Shown piece by piece: positions 1-12,433 of a stretch of 64,000 nucleotides of DNA. The stretch comes from Pocillopora verrucosa. Its lineage: Eukaryota > Cnidaria > Anthozoa > Scleractinia > Pocilloporidae. The DNA lies in NCBI RefSeq assembly GCF_036669915.1, contig NC_089319.1, forward strand, positions 16,926,012-16,990,011, in the 5' to 3' direction. How positions within the stretch are numbered: the stretch's first letter is position 1; every line of letters begins with the position of its first letter. Below the pieces are notes generated by a model. That model was not told the origin of the DNA, did not search any database, and worked only from the letters and a program-made list of their open reading frames with translations. A program made the translations under genes and the position numbers.

Positions 1-1499
1 CTTAGTGACGCGGCCATCGCAGGTCAAGATCACGGTTTGACGTAACCTTCTATACAGTTGTGGCGAGAAATTATGCACGTTCCCTTGAAAGACCGGATGG
101 GTTAAAAAAGCTTCAATTTACGTGAACCAATTTTTCTTGATAGTTCTATCATCTCGATATCTGTTGATGAGAAAACACGACTTTTAGCTTCAAACTGTTA
201 CGTGCCAGTATTTAAGGACAGAAATATAACCAGGAAATACTTAGTTATTGAGGGAGCAATGTGTTACTGTTTTCAACGAGGATACTTGGTAACAAAATTG
301 CGAAGTGTTTCGGGAAAAATTCGAGCTTTTTTTTTTACGAGTTTCCCAGACAAACATTTCCTGCTTAGATATCTTATCATGAACAATATATGAATTGCGG
401 CTCTTAGTATTTATCAGCGCAGAAGTGGGTTAAGTAGTATGGGAAGACAACAGCACCGAAAAAATAGGAAAAAAACACTTCTAAGTCCTCTTCAAAGTAT
501 AACCTTTCAATTGTCTTCTTTTTTTTTTCTGCAAATTTCCGTTCGTCATAATAATGTGATTATCAGGCACAGATCAGACTGTGAGGCTGCAGTTTTGGAA
601 CAATGTTTAAAACGAAATAGAAAGTAAACCGTGAAAAAACTGCGCGTCTAAACTTTCTAAATTTATTTTCATCACTACGGTTTTGGCAGAAATCTGGATT
701 ACTTCTAAAATGGATTGCGTAATTTTAAATGAACACCCTCTGCAGCAAATGAGAAAAGTTTATTGTTTAATTAAGGCCTGGACTTGGAGAAAAAAAAAGC
801 GCACTATGAATGCGTTTTTCAAAATTTTGGAATTTTTGGTGTGCAAAAATTGAAACTATGAAGACGATTGATAGTTGACACTGGGTAGTATCTTGTGCAA
901 TTGGTACGTCTTTCAAACTGTACAAGCTCAATTTTGATTCTCTTTTGAATGCCATTTAAGAATCCGGCCGGTGATTTTGACATGAATCCAAATTATACAC
1001 AAAGCTATTCCAATCAAGCAGTAATCTGTTGTTTTAACCGAGTAAATCCCTGAATAGTAAAGCAAATACTAGTTGTAAACTTGATTGAAAGTATTTTAAA
1101 TGTTATTCCTTTATTGCCTCGAATTGCAAGTTGTTCAAGCTAAGCTAGGATGCATCTCTTTATTCATATTTCTAGAAAATTTCCACAAATTATGTTATTT
1201 CTATCGGCCAGTAGCGAGTTTTCTTCATATTTGTTCACTTCGTCGCCTCTCTGCATTATCTCGTTATTCATCTAGATAATCATTGCGCTAAAAATAACAA
1301 TGAACTTAAATTAACTACTATTAGTTTAGGGCCGGCTGAAAAAACAAAGGATTTGTTATGTAGATAGAAAAGATAGAAGAACTCTGTTTGGGCTGAAAGC
1401 TATTAATTTACAAACATTGCTTAATCTCCAGTTAATTTTACTGCGATGTCTTTCATGCAGCCGGCTGGTGTAGAACGCGAGACAGTAAGCCGACAATGA
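1..1499. other. Non-coding stretch, no gene seen
   Basis: No ORF with domain-like composition and no splice-consistent exon chain was found on either strand. The sequence is AT-rich with short poly-A and poly-T runs. Confidence 0.5.
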
Positions 1500-1899
1500 A
1501 TGACTGCTGATAGACTGGCTGACGAAAATGGGTTAAACGCCGCCGAAAACTGTTTTACTTTGGCCAGTTATGATATGCTCGCTTCTCTTCGGAAACGAAT
1601 TAAAAACGGAAAGGGACGGCGTTTAAGCCGACAGCTTTATCTCTCACGGATCGTGCACGCTAAATACAGACAGCAAACGTGAACATTACTTCTCAAATGA
1701 TTTCCATGCGCAAATAATCACAATTTGAAATACAAAAATGAGGTTGTAACCCCATCTAATTGGCTAACGTGTCACACTTCCCTGTCATCAGTGGTTTGTT
1801 ATTTATTTTTTCAGCGGAAGATGGCCATGCCGGAATCTTCAGAGATTGCGTGATAACTCATCCGAAGCGCTTACTTTCTCACGGTTCTTTGTAATCTAA
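1500..1899 (+). CDS. Possible small two-exon gene, 87 residues, unrecognised
   Basis: An ATG at 1500 opens a 59-codon exon that is richer in G and C than its surroundings. A possible donor follows at 1679 (AAC|GTGAAC, weak), and a good acceptor (TTTTTTCAG) precedes 1815. Joining 1500-1678 to 1815-1899 keeps the frame and ends at TAA 1897-1899, giving 87 residues. The product is basic in the middle (LRKRIKNGKGRRLSRQLYL) and ends in SRFFVI. No signal peptide, membrane segment or known domain is visible. The unspliced frame stops at 1682, so without splicing the product would be a 60-residue peptide. The weak donor is the main doubt. It could be a chance ORF or a 5' exon of something longer. No function is claimed. 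Confidence 0.3.
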
Positions 1900-4800
1900 T
1901 TTCCTTAGTTATTGAACACGATGACAACAGCTTCGCATTAATAGCTTTTGAATTAACTGCAGTAATTATTTAGGTAAATTAACAAACGTTGTCTTTGTCC
2001 ATCAATTATCACTTATTCTAAAAGCGGTTTGTTTAGTTTTTGATGCATCGTTAATTGGATTAAACCTTCGCGATAAATTTAGAACTCTCATTTAATTATT
2101 TTTCTTTCAGATTTGAAAGGTCAAATAGATATCTTTCGAAGGTAGGTAATTGGAAAGAAATTGATGTTTTGTCCAATGTCGTAACCGTAGTGAAATTACT
2201 TCAAATTTTTATCTATCTCTCAATATGTATTTATAAATGGTTGAGTTATATATAGACGGATGGGTTTTCGTAGATACATAGCGATAAAATCTAAATTTGT
2301 AGACGTACAATTAATAATAGTAATTAAGACAGGCTTAAAGCGTCGCAATCAAAACGACTGAATAACTATGAAGAAACAAATTACCTGAGGTTATCCTTAA
2401 AGGATATCTCTACTAAACGATAAAAATACATAAACGGTTAATTATAGCAAAATGTCATATCTTTTTATCTCCGAGACTAATTCCCATCAGCGTAAATAAA
2501 CAGGTAATTTAAAACAAATAGGTCCTTATGGTGTGAATTAGTAAAAAACTAAACGTAGACAGTATGGAACGACACAATCAAAAGTAATTTAAGATGCCAG
2601 TCGCGATAAGATCGAAGGACAACGCATTAAGTCGGTCAATATCAACGAAATGCTCGTCATAGGAATCTCGCGAGAGCCACGCGAGAGCCACGCGGGAGCA
2701 TCGGACGACAACCGTGTGCATGCGCTTTGCTTTAAGAAGTAAATCTGATTGGTGCACGAGAATTGGACCAATCAGTGGGCAAAGGGAATCACCAAGTTAG
2801 CTATTGCAAATCAAAATTGTTAAAACTTTCCTAAAAGCATGGGAAGTTCTCGTTACTATTAGACAGCATCTTGGGTCTGCCCTAAAAGGAGTGTTTCGTA
2901 ACCATCAAAGTACTTTGAATTTATGTTTAATGTCAAGGATAAAATGAGAAAGCCCTACTGATGCTTCACATCGTGAAAATTTCGGCCTTGTCTCATCAGA
3001 TCCAAAATGAACCTAGTATTTCGTTGGACTTTTTCTTTAAAGAGGTCTAGCATTAAATTAAAAAAGGTCTGGTTCATTTCATAAGGCGTTGATCGTCAAA
3101 ACAGAACGGTTTGAGTTAGAAAGCGCAATGAAGCATTCTTTTGGAGACAGCTTTATTAGAAAGAGAGTCTCTCAGAAACTCTACTGTTCAATAGAACAGA
3201 ATAGAAGTTTGTCCTCATTATGAACCTTTTATACCGCAACAAGCTTGCCAAACTGCCTAGTGACTTATGTTAAATTTCGCGTGCGTCTACCACGAGCAGG
3301 ATCCAACTGAAGAAGACAAGAAATGAGATTAATGAAAGGATTTCCTGAATTTGCCAATAGCACAGAAAATAGATTGTTCTTCGAAAGCATTCGTTCGTGT
3401 CTTCCGGCCGAAATGATGCTCGGTGAGTCTTGTCTCTTTCAACACAACGGTGTTACTTAGCACTCTATGCGCAAATACATCCGACCTCTTTAGGGCTGAA
3501 AGAAAGTCTGGTCATATAGCATAATCGTGCTTGGAAACGATGCATGATATTTCTACGTAGGAACGTGAAGAAAAAGGAATGATCTCGCAGGTTTCTCTAA
3601 CTTAGAAAGGCTAGACTTTGCACTAATGAAGTGACAACTCGGCTTTGGCAGACCTTGAAATCTGCTTTCAGTATAATATGCGAATCGACATCGTCTCTCT
3701 CTTGCTTAAGTCTCCTAATCAGAGCTTTATATATAATTATCTCCATCCTGCGCAGGGAGATATTTCAACGTACAATCTGAACCGTTGCACAAAAACCAGG
3801 GTTATCAGAACATATCTGACATTAAAACTAATTCCTAAAAGCTAGAACACGAAATACGAACTAGCTCGAATGAGGGGCACTGGTTAAATTTGAGGAAAAC
3901 ATCACGAAAAATTATGATTTTTTAAAATGAGGCTAAACAGATACACAGATAGTTATCATCATCTATACTGAATCTCGTGAGGATAATTGGATGCATTAAA
4001 GGAAATTCCTAAGAGCTTGTATCACTGACAAGAAGATAGCACGTTTAATTCCTGTATTGGTATGAGAGATCACGGAAGATGGGGACAAAAAGATTATAAG
4101 AGGTCATCAGACTTGCGTAACTGCGTTTCATGCAAGCATGACGAGGCTTTATCCTTTAATTCACGGTTTCTATTGCATAGCATAGGGAACATTGATCCTA
4201 AATACAGTAATTGATAAGAAGATTTTCTCTAGAGTTGAGGATTCTTTTTTTTCTGAAGCAATCTTTCTCTTCGTACCTCGTCGATAAATGTAGGGTACCT
4301 GAATTGGCATATACATAATCCATCTCGAACATTCTTCGGAGATACGTGGGTAACTTACATTGTGTTGTGGTTTGGAAAAGAACTTGTTGTTTTATTCCAG
4401 AATGTTCTCTTATCTGTTCCTATAGGGCAACGCCTCTTTAAGTCGGTGTAAATAAATCAGGAGACTGAAGGATCTTGAAGGCGTTATAAATCCAAATCCT
4501 TTGTACCACATCACGTATCTTTCTTGCTTCAGCTTAAAGGGTTGCCAAGAACTACAAGACACAGAATTTAACTGAAAAAAAATCTCAACTATGCCAAGAC
4601 ACAAAGAAATTAAGAGGATTCTGTAATCAAGGAAGCTCTTGATTACAGTAATGTCCTCATCCGATATTGTATATTGAAAAATAAGTACCATACTTATAAG
4701 TAAAATGCGAAAGCACCACCATGTTTTAATAGTCGATAAAACCTTGTAGCTAAAAAATACCTGGTGCGAAAAACCGTGATCGTTTCTTGACCTTTCTTTC

Positions 4801-6131
4801 CCTTAACCAGTTCAAAGGAGAACTAGCTGATTCGAATCTTAGATGTCGTTCATGTTTTCAGATTCTCATGCAAACGCTAAGTCTGTGTTAGGTACATCAA
4901 GCCTTATCAAGGTTTTAAAAAAAATCAGTGAGAAAGACTCTTCTAAGTTGAACGTTTTTTTTACATTTTTGACTTATCAGGCTGCAAGCGGATAAATTGC
5001 TTATGAACCAAAAATATTTTGAAACTTTGTCGGCCTGGTTTGGTGGCAGAAGAATGCCGGCATAATTCTTTATTGATAACTGTAACATCGTGGATCATGT
5101 TTGTGTAAGTTCCGGATCAGTTTCGGACTCGATCAGATCACATTTAATCTGCTTTCTTCAGCGCATTATATAGCAATTGTATATGAGCGCAGTTCCTTCG
5201 AACATAAATTTCCAGACCCAAATACCTCTGATCATCAGATGTAAACAAATCATCAATAAAGTAAAGGACAGAAAACCGAATGACACAACATGCAGACTAC
5301 TTTATTAGTTTCTCTCGTGACAGATTACAATAAACGCAACGTTTGATCTTCTAGACAGGTAAAAGATTACAATAACATTCTCTGAGCCATAACTCGCCTT
5401 GAATTATTTGTTTGTTTTTTGCTTGATAACAGTGTGGATTTCAGAAAATATAATTCTAAATTTGTAAAATGATGCAATGTGTTGTGATGACGTCACATCT
5501 AGGAAAGATCCACAATTTCTTCAAACATTTCGTGTTTTCACACTTCATGTCAGCCTATTTTTGTTAAAAAAGAGAAAACGAAGGAGGCTAATACCATAGT
5601 AAAAGCACCTCAAAATATTTAACGCCTAAACAATATAGTCGATATATGTATGTGAAAATTAGATTTAAGATATCATCGATGTTTGTGTAATATTTTTTAA
5701 CTAATTTTGCTGTAATTTAATGAAATGCAATGCAAAACCTTCATGTGCCATTTGAGGACCAAAAAGAATTTTTTAGTATCTCTTACCCTTGTGGTTCTCG
5801 TGGGTACAGTTTTTGATTTGGCGATATTTGAAAGAGACGCTTTCTACTTTTTCTTTTTAGAACCTTAGTTCAAAAAAAAAAAAATGGAGAAAACTGAATG
5901 ATAGCTTAAACAAATTTGACTTTAAAGTGATTTAATTAAACCCATAGTCCTTCTGCAGCTCTTGAAGTTGCAAAGAGCGACATAAAAATGGAAAAAAAAA
6001 TTGGAATATAGATGTTTTCATGTTTTCATCAACACTTCATTTCGATATTCTTTGTACATTGCAAATCACATGTTTACTTAACAATAAAAATATTTCAGCT
6101 CTCTGCGAAAAAATAATCAAAAGAAATGGAA
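1900..6131. other. Non-coding stretch with a short tandem repeat
   Basis: No convincing exon was found. A GAGCCACGCG decamer is repeated about three times at 2669-2698. The part next to 6131 is the 3' flank of the sulfatase gene. Short ORFs here have no recognisable composition. Confidence 0.45.
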
Positions 6132-9100
6132 TTAATTCCTAGCGTTTTGGCAGTGTCTTGCGACCACCGCAACCATAGCAACAACAGCAACACCGACGAC
6201 CATTGCCGAAGCAATCACGACAATCACGACCGAGGACACAACGACAGCATTGTCGGATGTATCAAGCTGGACGACTTTCTCGCACTTGGTGTTATTGCCC
6301 GCGGTCTGCACAGCGGTGATGTCATGAGCAGCCAGTGTTTTGTTTTTGGGTTTAGCACTGTCATCTTCATCCATGTCAATGTAATCGGTGATCTCTCCGA
6401 TTTCAGATTTACTGTCTGGGCTCTCTGGGGTTTTGCTGTCAGCTTTGATCTTGTGGCTGTGACTGTGAGTATTGGTTTTCTTCGCTTTGGGAAGGTGCAG
6501 AGTAATTCTGTCGCCTTGAACGTGTGTGGTGACTGAATCTGACTCTTCGCTCTCTGTTCCCATGATAAGATAGCGACGACCGTCAATGGTAATATTACCG
6601 ATGAATTTATGAACTGCCGGCTTTTTCTTCTCTTTGTCAGGTCTCTCTTTCGCCACAATATGCTCCCTTCCTTTAGCCTTGGCGTCGTGCGATTTCGACA
6701 GAATCTTTTTATCTCCCAGTTTGCCGAACACTGAGATTCCGTCCGGTAGTCCAGTCAGGCTACACCCATACCTGAGCCTACGTCTTTGCTGGTCAGTGGT
6801 TTGCTAGTTGCTATTGGCCCTTCTTTATGTGAAGTTAATTCTTTGACGTTGCTCTGCTGCTTGTGCGCTTCGTCTATAATATCGAATATCTTCGGTATCT
6901 CGCGCTGTCCGCTACCTCCCGCCGTGAACGCGCTTGGTGACGTGGACTCATCGATTATGTCGAGAATTTCTGGCAGTGTGCTTATCTTGTCCGAGTGTGA
7001 ACCAAACATGGACACCTTGTGAGTTAATTTCACAGGCGATTGTGTTGGAATCAAAGAAACTTCCTCCACGTGGCTCGATGCCAGGTGCTTTGAGAACCCG
7101 TTCTGTTTGACAACGTTCTGAACGTCTTCTGGTACGAGAGACTGTTGAGTTGGCCATGCGTGTATTGCGGGCATTTTCTTGCTCGGCTTTACAGTCATCG
7201 GGTTGAAATATTTAACAGGTTTGTCGTGCTCCTCCTGCACCATGTGCTCTACTTGTTTCAAAGTGTCAGGGATGAGCTGCACTGGTTTAGGACTGGGACG
7301 AAAGTCAACAGTTTGATGCTGGAAGAAACCTTTGAGGAATCCGGTCGGTCGGAAGGGTTGCGGCCTCTGTGCTGAATAATCCAGCTTCTTCTGCGGCACA
7401 TCGGAGACGATCGCCGGAGGAATGGAAGGTGGAGGTGTGAATCGTGAAGCTGTAGAAGCAGTCGACTCCGTCATGACAGCTGGGGGTGCCGTGGTTGGTG
7501 TGGGAGCGGTTTTTGCTGTTGTTGCTAGGGTAGCGGGTTTACCTTGATTTGGATCTCGGAAATTAATGATGATATCCTCGACCTCTGTGGGGGCTGCTTC
7601 CTTCTTCGGGGCGGAAGCAGTCACCTGGTCGCTTAAGAAATGATTGAGTTGGCTCTTGGAAGGATTGCCAGGGGAAAATTTTGGTGAATCATAATATGAA
7701 TTCGGATACACGTAATCATTCATTGTCTGATCAATATCCGGTGAGTCCCGCCATGGGCCCCAGACTCCTCCGTGCTGATCAGGATTTGCGCTGTCATCTG
7801 CTTGAGGGTATGTCGCGGGTGAAGATTTTCGATAGTAAAACTTAAGCCTGTCAATCATGACTTTTAAGGTGTTTGGCATAAAATCTGCCAGGTTGTGGTA
7901 TTCGCATGGATCCCACTTGATGTTGAATAAACAAGGCTTCAACTCGGGGTTACAAATCGGTGCTTTTGTGTACAGAAGAGGATGTGGGTGCTTTAAAGTA
8001 CAATCAACTGCCGCATCTTTGAGTACACTTGGCTTAGGAGCCTGGTCCAACTCGCGCTGACTCTCTGGTCTTGGGTACCAATCACTATAGAAACTGCGGT
8101 TTTGATGTACTATCATCTTGTAGTCTCCAATTCTCAGAGCTGCCCTCTTCTCTTTCATGGAATCCAGACCGTGTAGGATCTCGTACCTTGGAGACTGGGC
8201 ATCGCTAGAAATTGTTTCCCATACATTGAATCCGTCGATGGATCCCAGGCCTTTCACGTCGCCGCCGGCCAGATGGTAGACGGTCGGAAGCCAATCGGAA
8301 GCGTGCAGTAAGGCAGTTGAAACTCGACCTGGAACGCGAGTAATGCATAATTGTAAATATCACTTCGTATTTCATAATCAGCAAATGATTAATAAGTTAG
8401 TTTTACCTCTCTTCTTTATGAGTGGGCTATGGATAAATCCAACTGCGCGGACACCTCCTTCCCATAGAGTATTTTTGGCACCTCTTAGCGGGTAGTTTGA
8501 GCCTGCACTGTTGTCCAATCCACCAGCGGCTGCTCCGTTATCGGTGGTGAAGATTATGATGGAGTTCTCGTAGAGTCCTTTCTTCTTCAATGTTGTTACT
8601 AATTGTCGAACCGACTCGTCCAGAGCTGACACCATACCTGTAGAAAACCGAAGATTTTGGTGCATAAAGTTTATATAGTGCAAAGCAAATATTGCGTGGG
8701 TTATTGTATCATATGAGTCCTTGGCATCTACAAAAAGAAAAATCTACTGTGGAATTTTTTAGAAGGCTACTGTAGTGGTCTTTTAAAAATTTGATATTCT
8801 AGAATTGCGACTGAGAATTGAGCTGAAAGAATAAATGTGCGCTGATCAGGTGCAAGTGCAACAACCGAGGAAGTATTTGGGATCTTGCTATGCAAGATGA
8901 TGCTGTTCATCGTGGTTACATAGATAAACGAACGTTTAATCGTTTGTCTCACAATGTAGAGTCAAACTATCAACTGTATTGATCGCGACGTTTTGACTGC
9001 TATGCTGCTGGTCTTCGTCAGGCAACGAAGTCGTAAGTTTACGCGTCGACTCTTAAATGTCTATACATCGTGAGACAAACGAGTAAACGTTCATTTCTCT

Positions 9101-11816
9101 ATTTTAAACCTATGAACCTCGCACTAGTTAATGATGAACCTGTCAAAGAGAAGTTCTTGAAATAAAACTTTCGTAATATGAAGAAGTAATCCTGGATTGT
9201 GTGATTTCACGCGCTCTGTGATTGATCTAGAAATCTCATCTCCCATCTTTTCAACCAATCAGAAACAAGACTAAAATCAATCACCGCTCTGTCATTAGCG
9301 TTTCCTCGCGCCACAGGGTACTAGTTTTTACAATCAATTTTCCCTAGCTTTGTCACCATTTTTCCTCGTTCTGATTGGACGTTTGCTTGACTTAAGTTTT
9401 GTTTTTTGACACATCATCGTAAAGCGCTCTGTCATCATCTCATTACCTGCAAACGTCCTTCTTTTCTCGTCTCCGATGTATCCCAGCCGATCAAGGTATT
9501 TCTTTGGCACCTGAAGAGGGTTATTCTGGTTACCAACGTGAACAGCTTGTTGGGCAAAGTACAAAAACAACGGCTTGGTGGCGTCGTGATCATTGAGTAC
9601 TTTATCAGCCTCGCGTGTGAACAGGTCTGTGCCATAGGTACCTGTTTCATTGTACACGACCTGAAAACAAAAGCGGACACAGTTAAAATGCTTTAATCAT
9701 TTTCCTCCGCAGAACTTGCGTTAATATCGCAAGCGTTCGGTGTTATCCTCCATTTTACTGTAGCTTGCGAGCTGGTCCTCATCATTAGACCTTCAGCACG
9801 GGCGTTTCTTCAAAAGTAAGAAGCCTTGAGCTGCACAAGGCGGTAAGAAGTCTGCATGGCGGCAAACCTCTCCCCGAATCGTCTCAAATCTTCCCGCATA
9901 CGGAAAAACGCGCGTCTTACAGTACTAATAATAAAGGCTTGCTCGCTGGCTAGTTCTAAAGTTGCACGAATATTTCATGCAACTTAGATGTCATCCATCT
10001 ACTTGCTTGTTGTCTAAGCACCTTATGCAGTTAAGTTTTTCTATTCTGCTTTACTGTAGCCAATGTATCTCGCGTGCGATAGGTTTTCCTTTTCTTTTTG
10101 AACAATTAATCGGAGTAAATAACAAACTGTGAAATAAATAACAAAAGTGAAAACAAGAATTTTTTAAAATCATCACAAAGTGCTTTATGAACCCCAAATA
10201 ATGCTTAAATTACTCACGTCCAAGTTTCGTCGTAAATCCAACCCATAGCTTCCGTCATAAGACACGTGACTAAAGTAATCTTGTCCCGACGTCAAGAAGC
10301 CGTAGAAGGAATCGAACCCCCTGTAAGTGGGAGTAAATTCCTTGGCAAAGAAACCCAGCTGCCACTGCGAGAAGAGAGCAGATTACTGATTACGACAAAA
10401 TGGGATCGAAGCTTAGTGTTGCACTCATGGAATTCAAAGGTAAATTAACGTAAAACAGAGGTTCGTGAACACTTGTGCCGGTCAATGGAGTTTTGCGGCA
10501 CTTGTCCGTTTCTTTAAGCAGTCTGGCCTTGATTTTGTAATCCTTGGTAATCTTCTCTATGCTACTTTTAGTTAATTTTCCCCAGTTTGGTGTTTTTATT
10601 TCTTATTTTGCTAAACTAATATTGTGTAGTTATGCAGTGCTGCCTTTCGCAACGAAAAAACTCAACCAGTCGTTCAGTACTTTGGCAAAAACTTGTCACG
10701 CCATTCTTATGACCTCTTGTTTGTGCTTTTAAAGACCAAAGCTTTCTGTTAAAAAAAAGTCTTTCCTTTTCCTAAGTAACCAATCGCTTTACTTCGGCCA
10801 ACTGAGAAAATACATATATTTTATAATCACCACAAGTTTACCTTTCCTACAGCGTGGGTTGAGTAACCTAACTGTCTCAAATATTCCGGCAGAAGCTTTT
10901 CCTTTAGTGGCACTCCATATGGTTGCCTGTTATGTATCGTGTCATGTTGAAGGCCTGAAAATTTTTAGGAAAAAGCACAAGATTGTTCAAAGTTGCTGGT
11001 TCCTTTTTAGACGCCCCATGTATGCCCTCTATCATTTGCGCACTACGTATCTGTTACGCGCTTTTATGGCGCATTTCAAGCGAGCAACAAATGAATGAAA
11101 ACATCGATAATCGCCCGGCCTTACTGACTTTTCTTCGCTTGGTGCATCGCGTGAGTTTCCTCTATATGGCCTTTACTAAGTGCCAAGATCTCACGCGGAG
11201 CCAACTAAGCTTGAGAATCCGGGTACGAGATCAGACTTGCCTTCGTGATTGCAATTCAATTTTTGAATATATATCATTACTCTCAATTGAAATAGTCTAA
11301 TCCAAAAATACTTATTTCTTACCTAAATTCAAGGCATATTTTCCAGTCAGGAACGCAGCCCTGGAGGGTGAGTCAATCGGGGATACGTAATAATTGTTAA
11401 GGATTACCCCGGAATTTGCCAAGCCATCAAGTGTGGGCGTGGGGATCTGTGGCGAGCCGTGAAAACTGACGTCATCCCAGCCCTGAAAAAGACACAGCTT
11501 TGTTAGAAATGTGCCCCCGAAGTAGAATTGAGTGATGATAAAATGAGATGAGTGGTTAAAAATTGATTCATAGCTGTGGTGGATACTCATTCCCTATCCA
11601 AACTGATTAAATTTTGAACTCTGAATATTGCATTTCTAGTGTTCTGATGGGTTCACCCAGCTCCGGTTATCAGCTCATAATCCGCGTCACCTCATATGAA
11701 AATGTGCTGCGCCACCTATTTCAGAGCTAAAAAACAGGCTCCAAATATTAAAACGTTCGGGATTTAACAAAATTTAATCAAACAATTATTTTTCTTGTTG
11801 GTTAAAGCCAACTCGA

Positions 11817-11849
<33 letters not shown>

Positions 11850-12433
11850 AGTCCAACTTGCGCTCATGAAATAATTGTTGATTATCCAGAGACTGCATCG
11901 TAAACACACTCTTAATTTGCGCCCAGATCCTATCAGTTTAAATTTGAGTTCATTATGAATTCGATTTTTGTGACATTGACCGCTTGCTTCTTAATAAATT
12001 TGACGCTGATTGCTTTTAGTTCGTATCTCAACGCTGTGGTGTGACAGTCATCCACTTCCCCTCTCCCCCCCTCCCCAAAAAAAAACTCGTTTTTCCTTTA
12101 TCTTATAAAAAGAAATAGGTTTTAAGAAAATAATTTAAAAATAACCTGAGATATTGAAGATAAATTAAACAGCTCTTCGAACGCGTTAGAGATAAAAAAG
12201 AATCAATCAAACGTTTTTCCTTTTACATAATGCATACGTGGAAGGTTCAATCTCTAGGGTAACTTTATTGAGGAAAAAAAATAAAATATACTTACTAAAT
12301 CATCGGCTACAATCATAATGATGTGAGGCTTCTGTGCCTGTTGGGGTTGCTGGGCATGGAGACAGTGGATTAAGTAAAATATAACTAATATTCCAAGGGT
12401 CAGTGACCGGGAAGTGCGACTGAATGAAGCCAT
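6132..12433 (-). CDS. Arylsulfatase B-like protein with altered active site and a C-terminal membrane anchor
   Basis: Seven exons with GT-AG borders in consistent phase: 12433-12296, 11482-11323, 10954-10842, 10364-10218, 9660-9447, 8637-8407, 8328-6132. The start is followed by a hydrophobic signal segment ([15 protein letters not shown]). The sulfatase fold spans about residues 35-480. Metal-site D44, D45, D290 and N291 are present, as are R87, K137, H227 and K312, by alignment to remembered human ARSB positions. The formylglycine cysteine is replaced by Asp83 (SPIDSPSR), and the GKWHLG histidine is Gln139 (GKWQLG). A long Pro/Thr/Ser-rich tail follows, then an acidic/basic stretch and a hydrophobic segment ([17 protein letters not shown]) near the C-terminus. 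This suggests a type I membrane protein that binds rather than hydrolyses sulfate esters. The last exon changes frame near 6,767; with one missing base restored the product is about 1,066 residues. Confidence 0.88.
8929..9094. mobile_element. MITE-like foldback inside a sulfatase intron
   Basis: The 5' arm (from about 8929, containing CGTTTGTCTCACAATGTA) is repeated in inverted form at 9060-9094 (TACATCGTGAGACAAACG). The arms are about 33 bp with a few mismatches. The element lies between sulfatase exons 5 and 6 and has no coding capacity. Target-site duplication was not resolved. Confidence 0.55.
11781..11880. mobile_element. Palindromic MITE-like element
   Basis: A near-perfect 31-bp palindrome at 11806-11836 (AGCCAACTCGACG... 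/ ...CGTTGGCT) sits inside outer inverted arms AACAATTATT (11781) and AATAATTGTT (11870-11879). It lies in the intron between sulfatase exons 1 and 2. It is non-coding and probably a non-autonomous foldback element. Confidence 0.5.

Noticed and set aside
6126-6536. 136-codon plus-strand ORF
   Set aside because: It lies opposite the sulfatase C-terminal exon and is its antisense shadow.
6224-6658. 144-codon minus-strand ORF
   Set aside because: An alternative frame of the same sulfatase exon, with no domain-like composition.
8980-9050. Possible second self-cleaving RNA (GACGTTTTGACTGC ... CTTCGTCAGG)
   Set aside because: It lacks CUGAUGA and GAAA core elements and belongs to the MITE loop.
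9334-9657. ORF running past sulfatase exon 5
   Set aside because: The part below 9,447 is intron read-through. The donor GCAG|GTAATG fixes the exon end.
10859-11300. Overlapping plus-strand ORFs
   Set aside because: They are opposite sulfatase exon 3 and its intron, with no splice or domain support.
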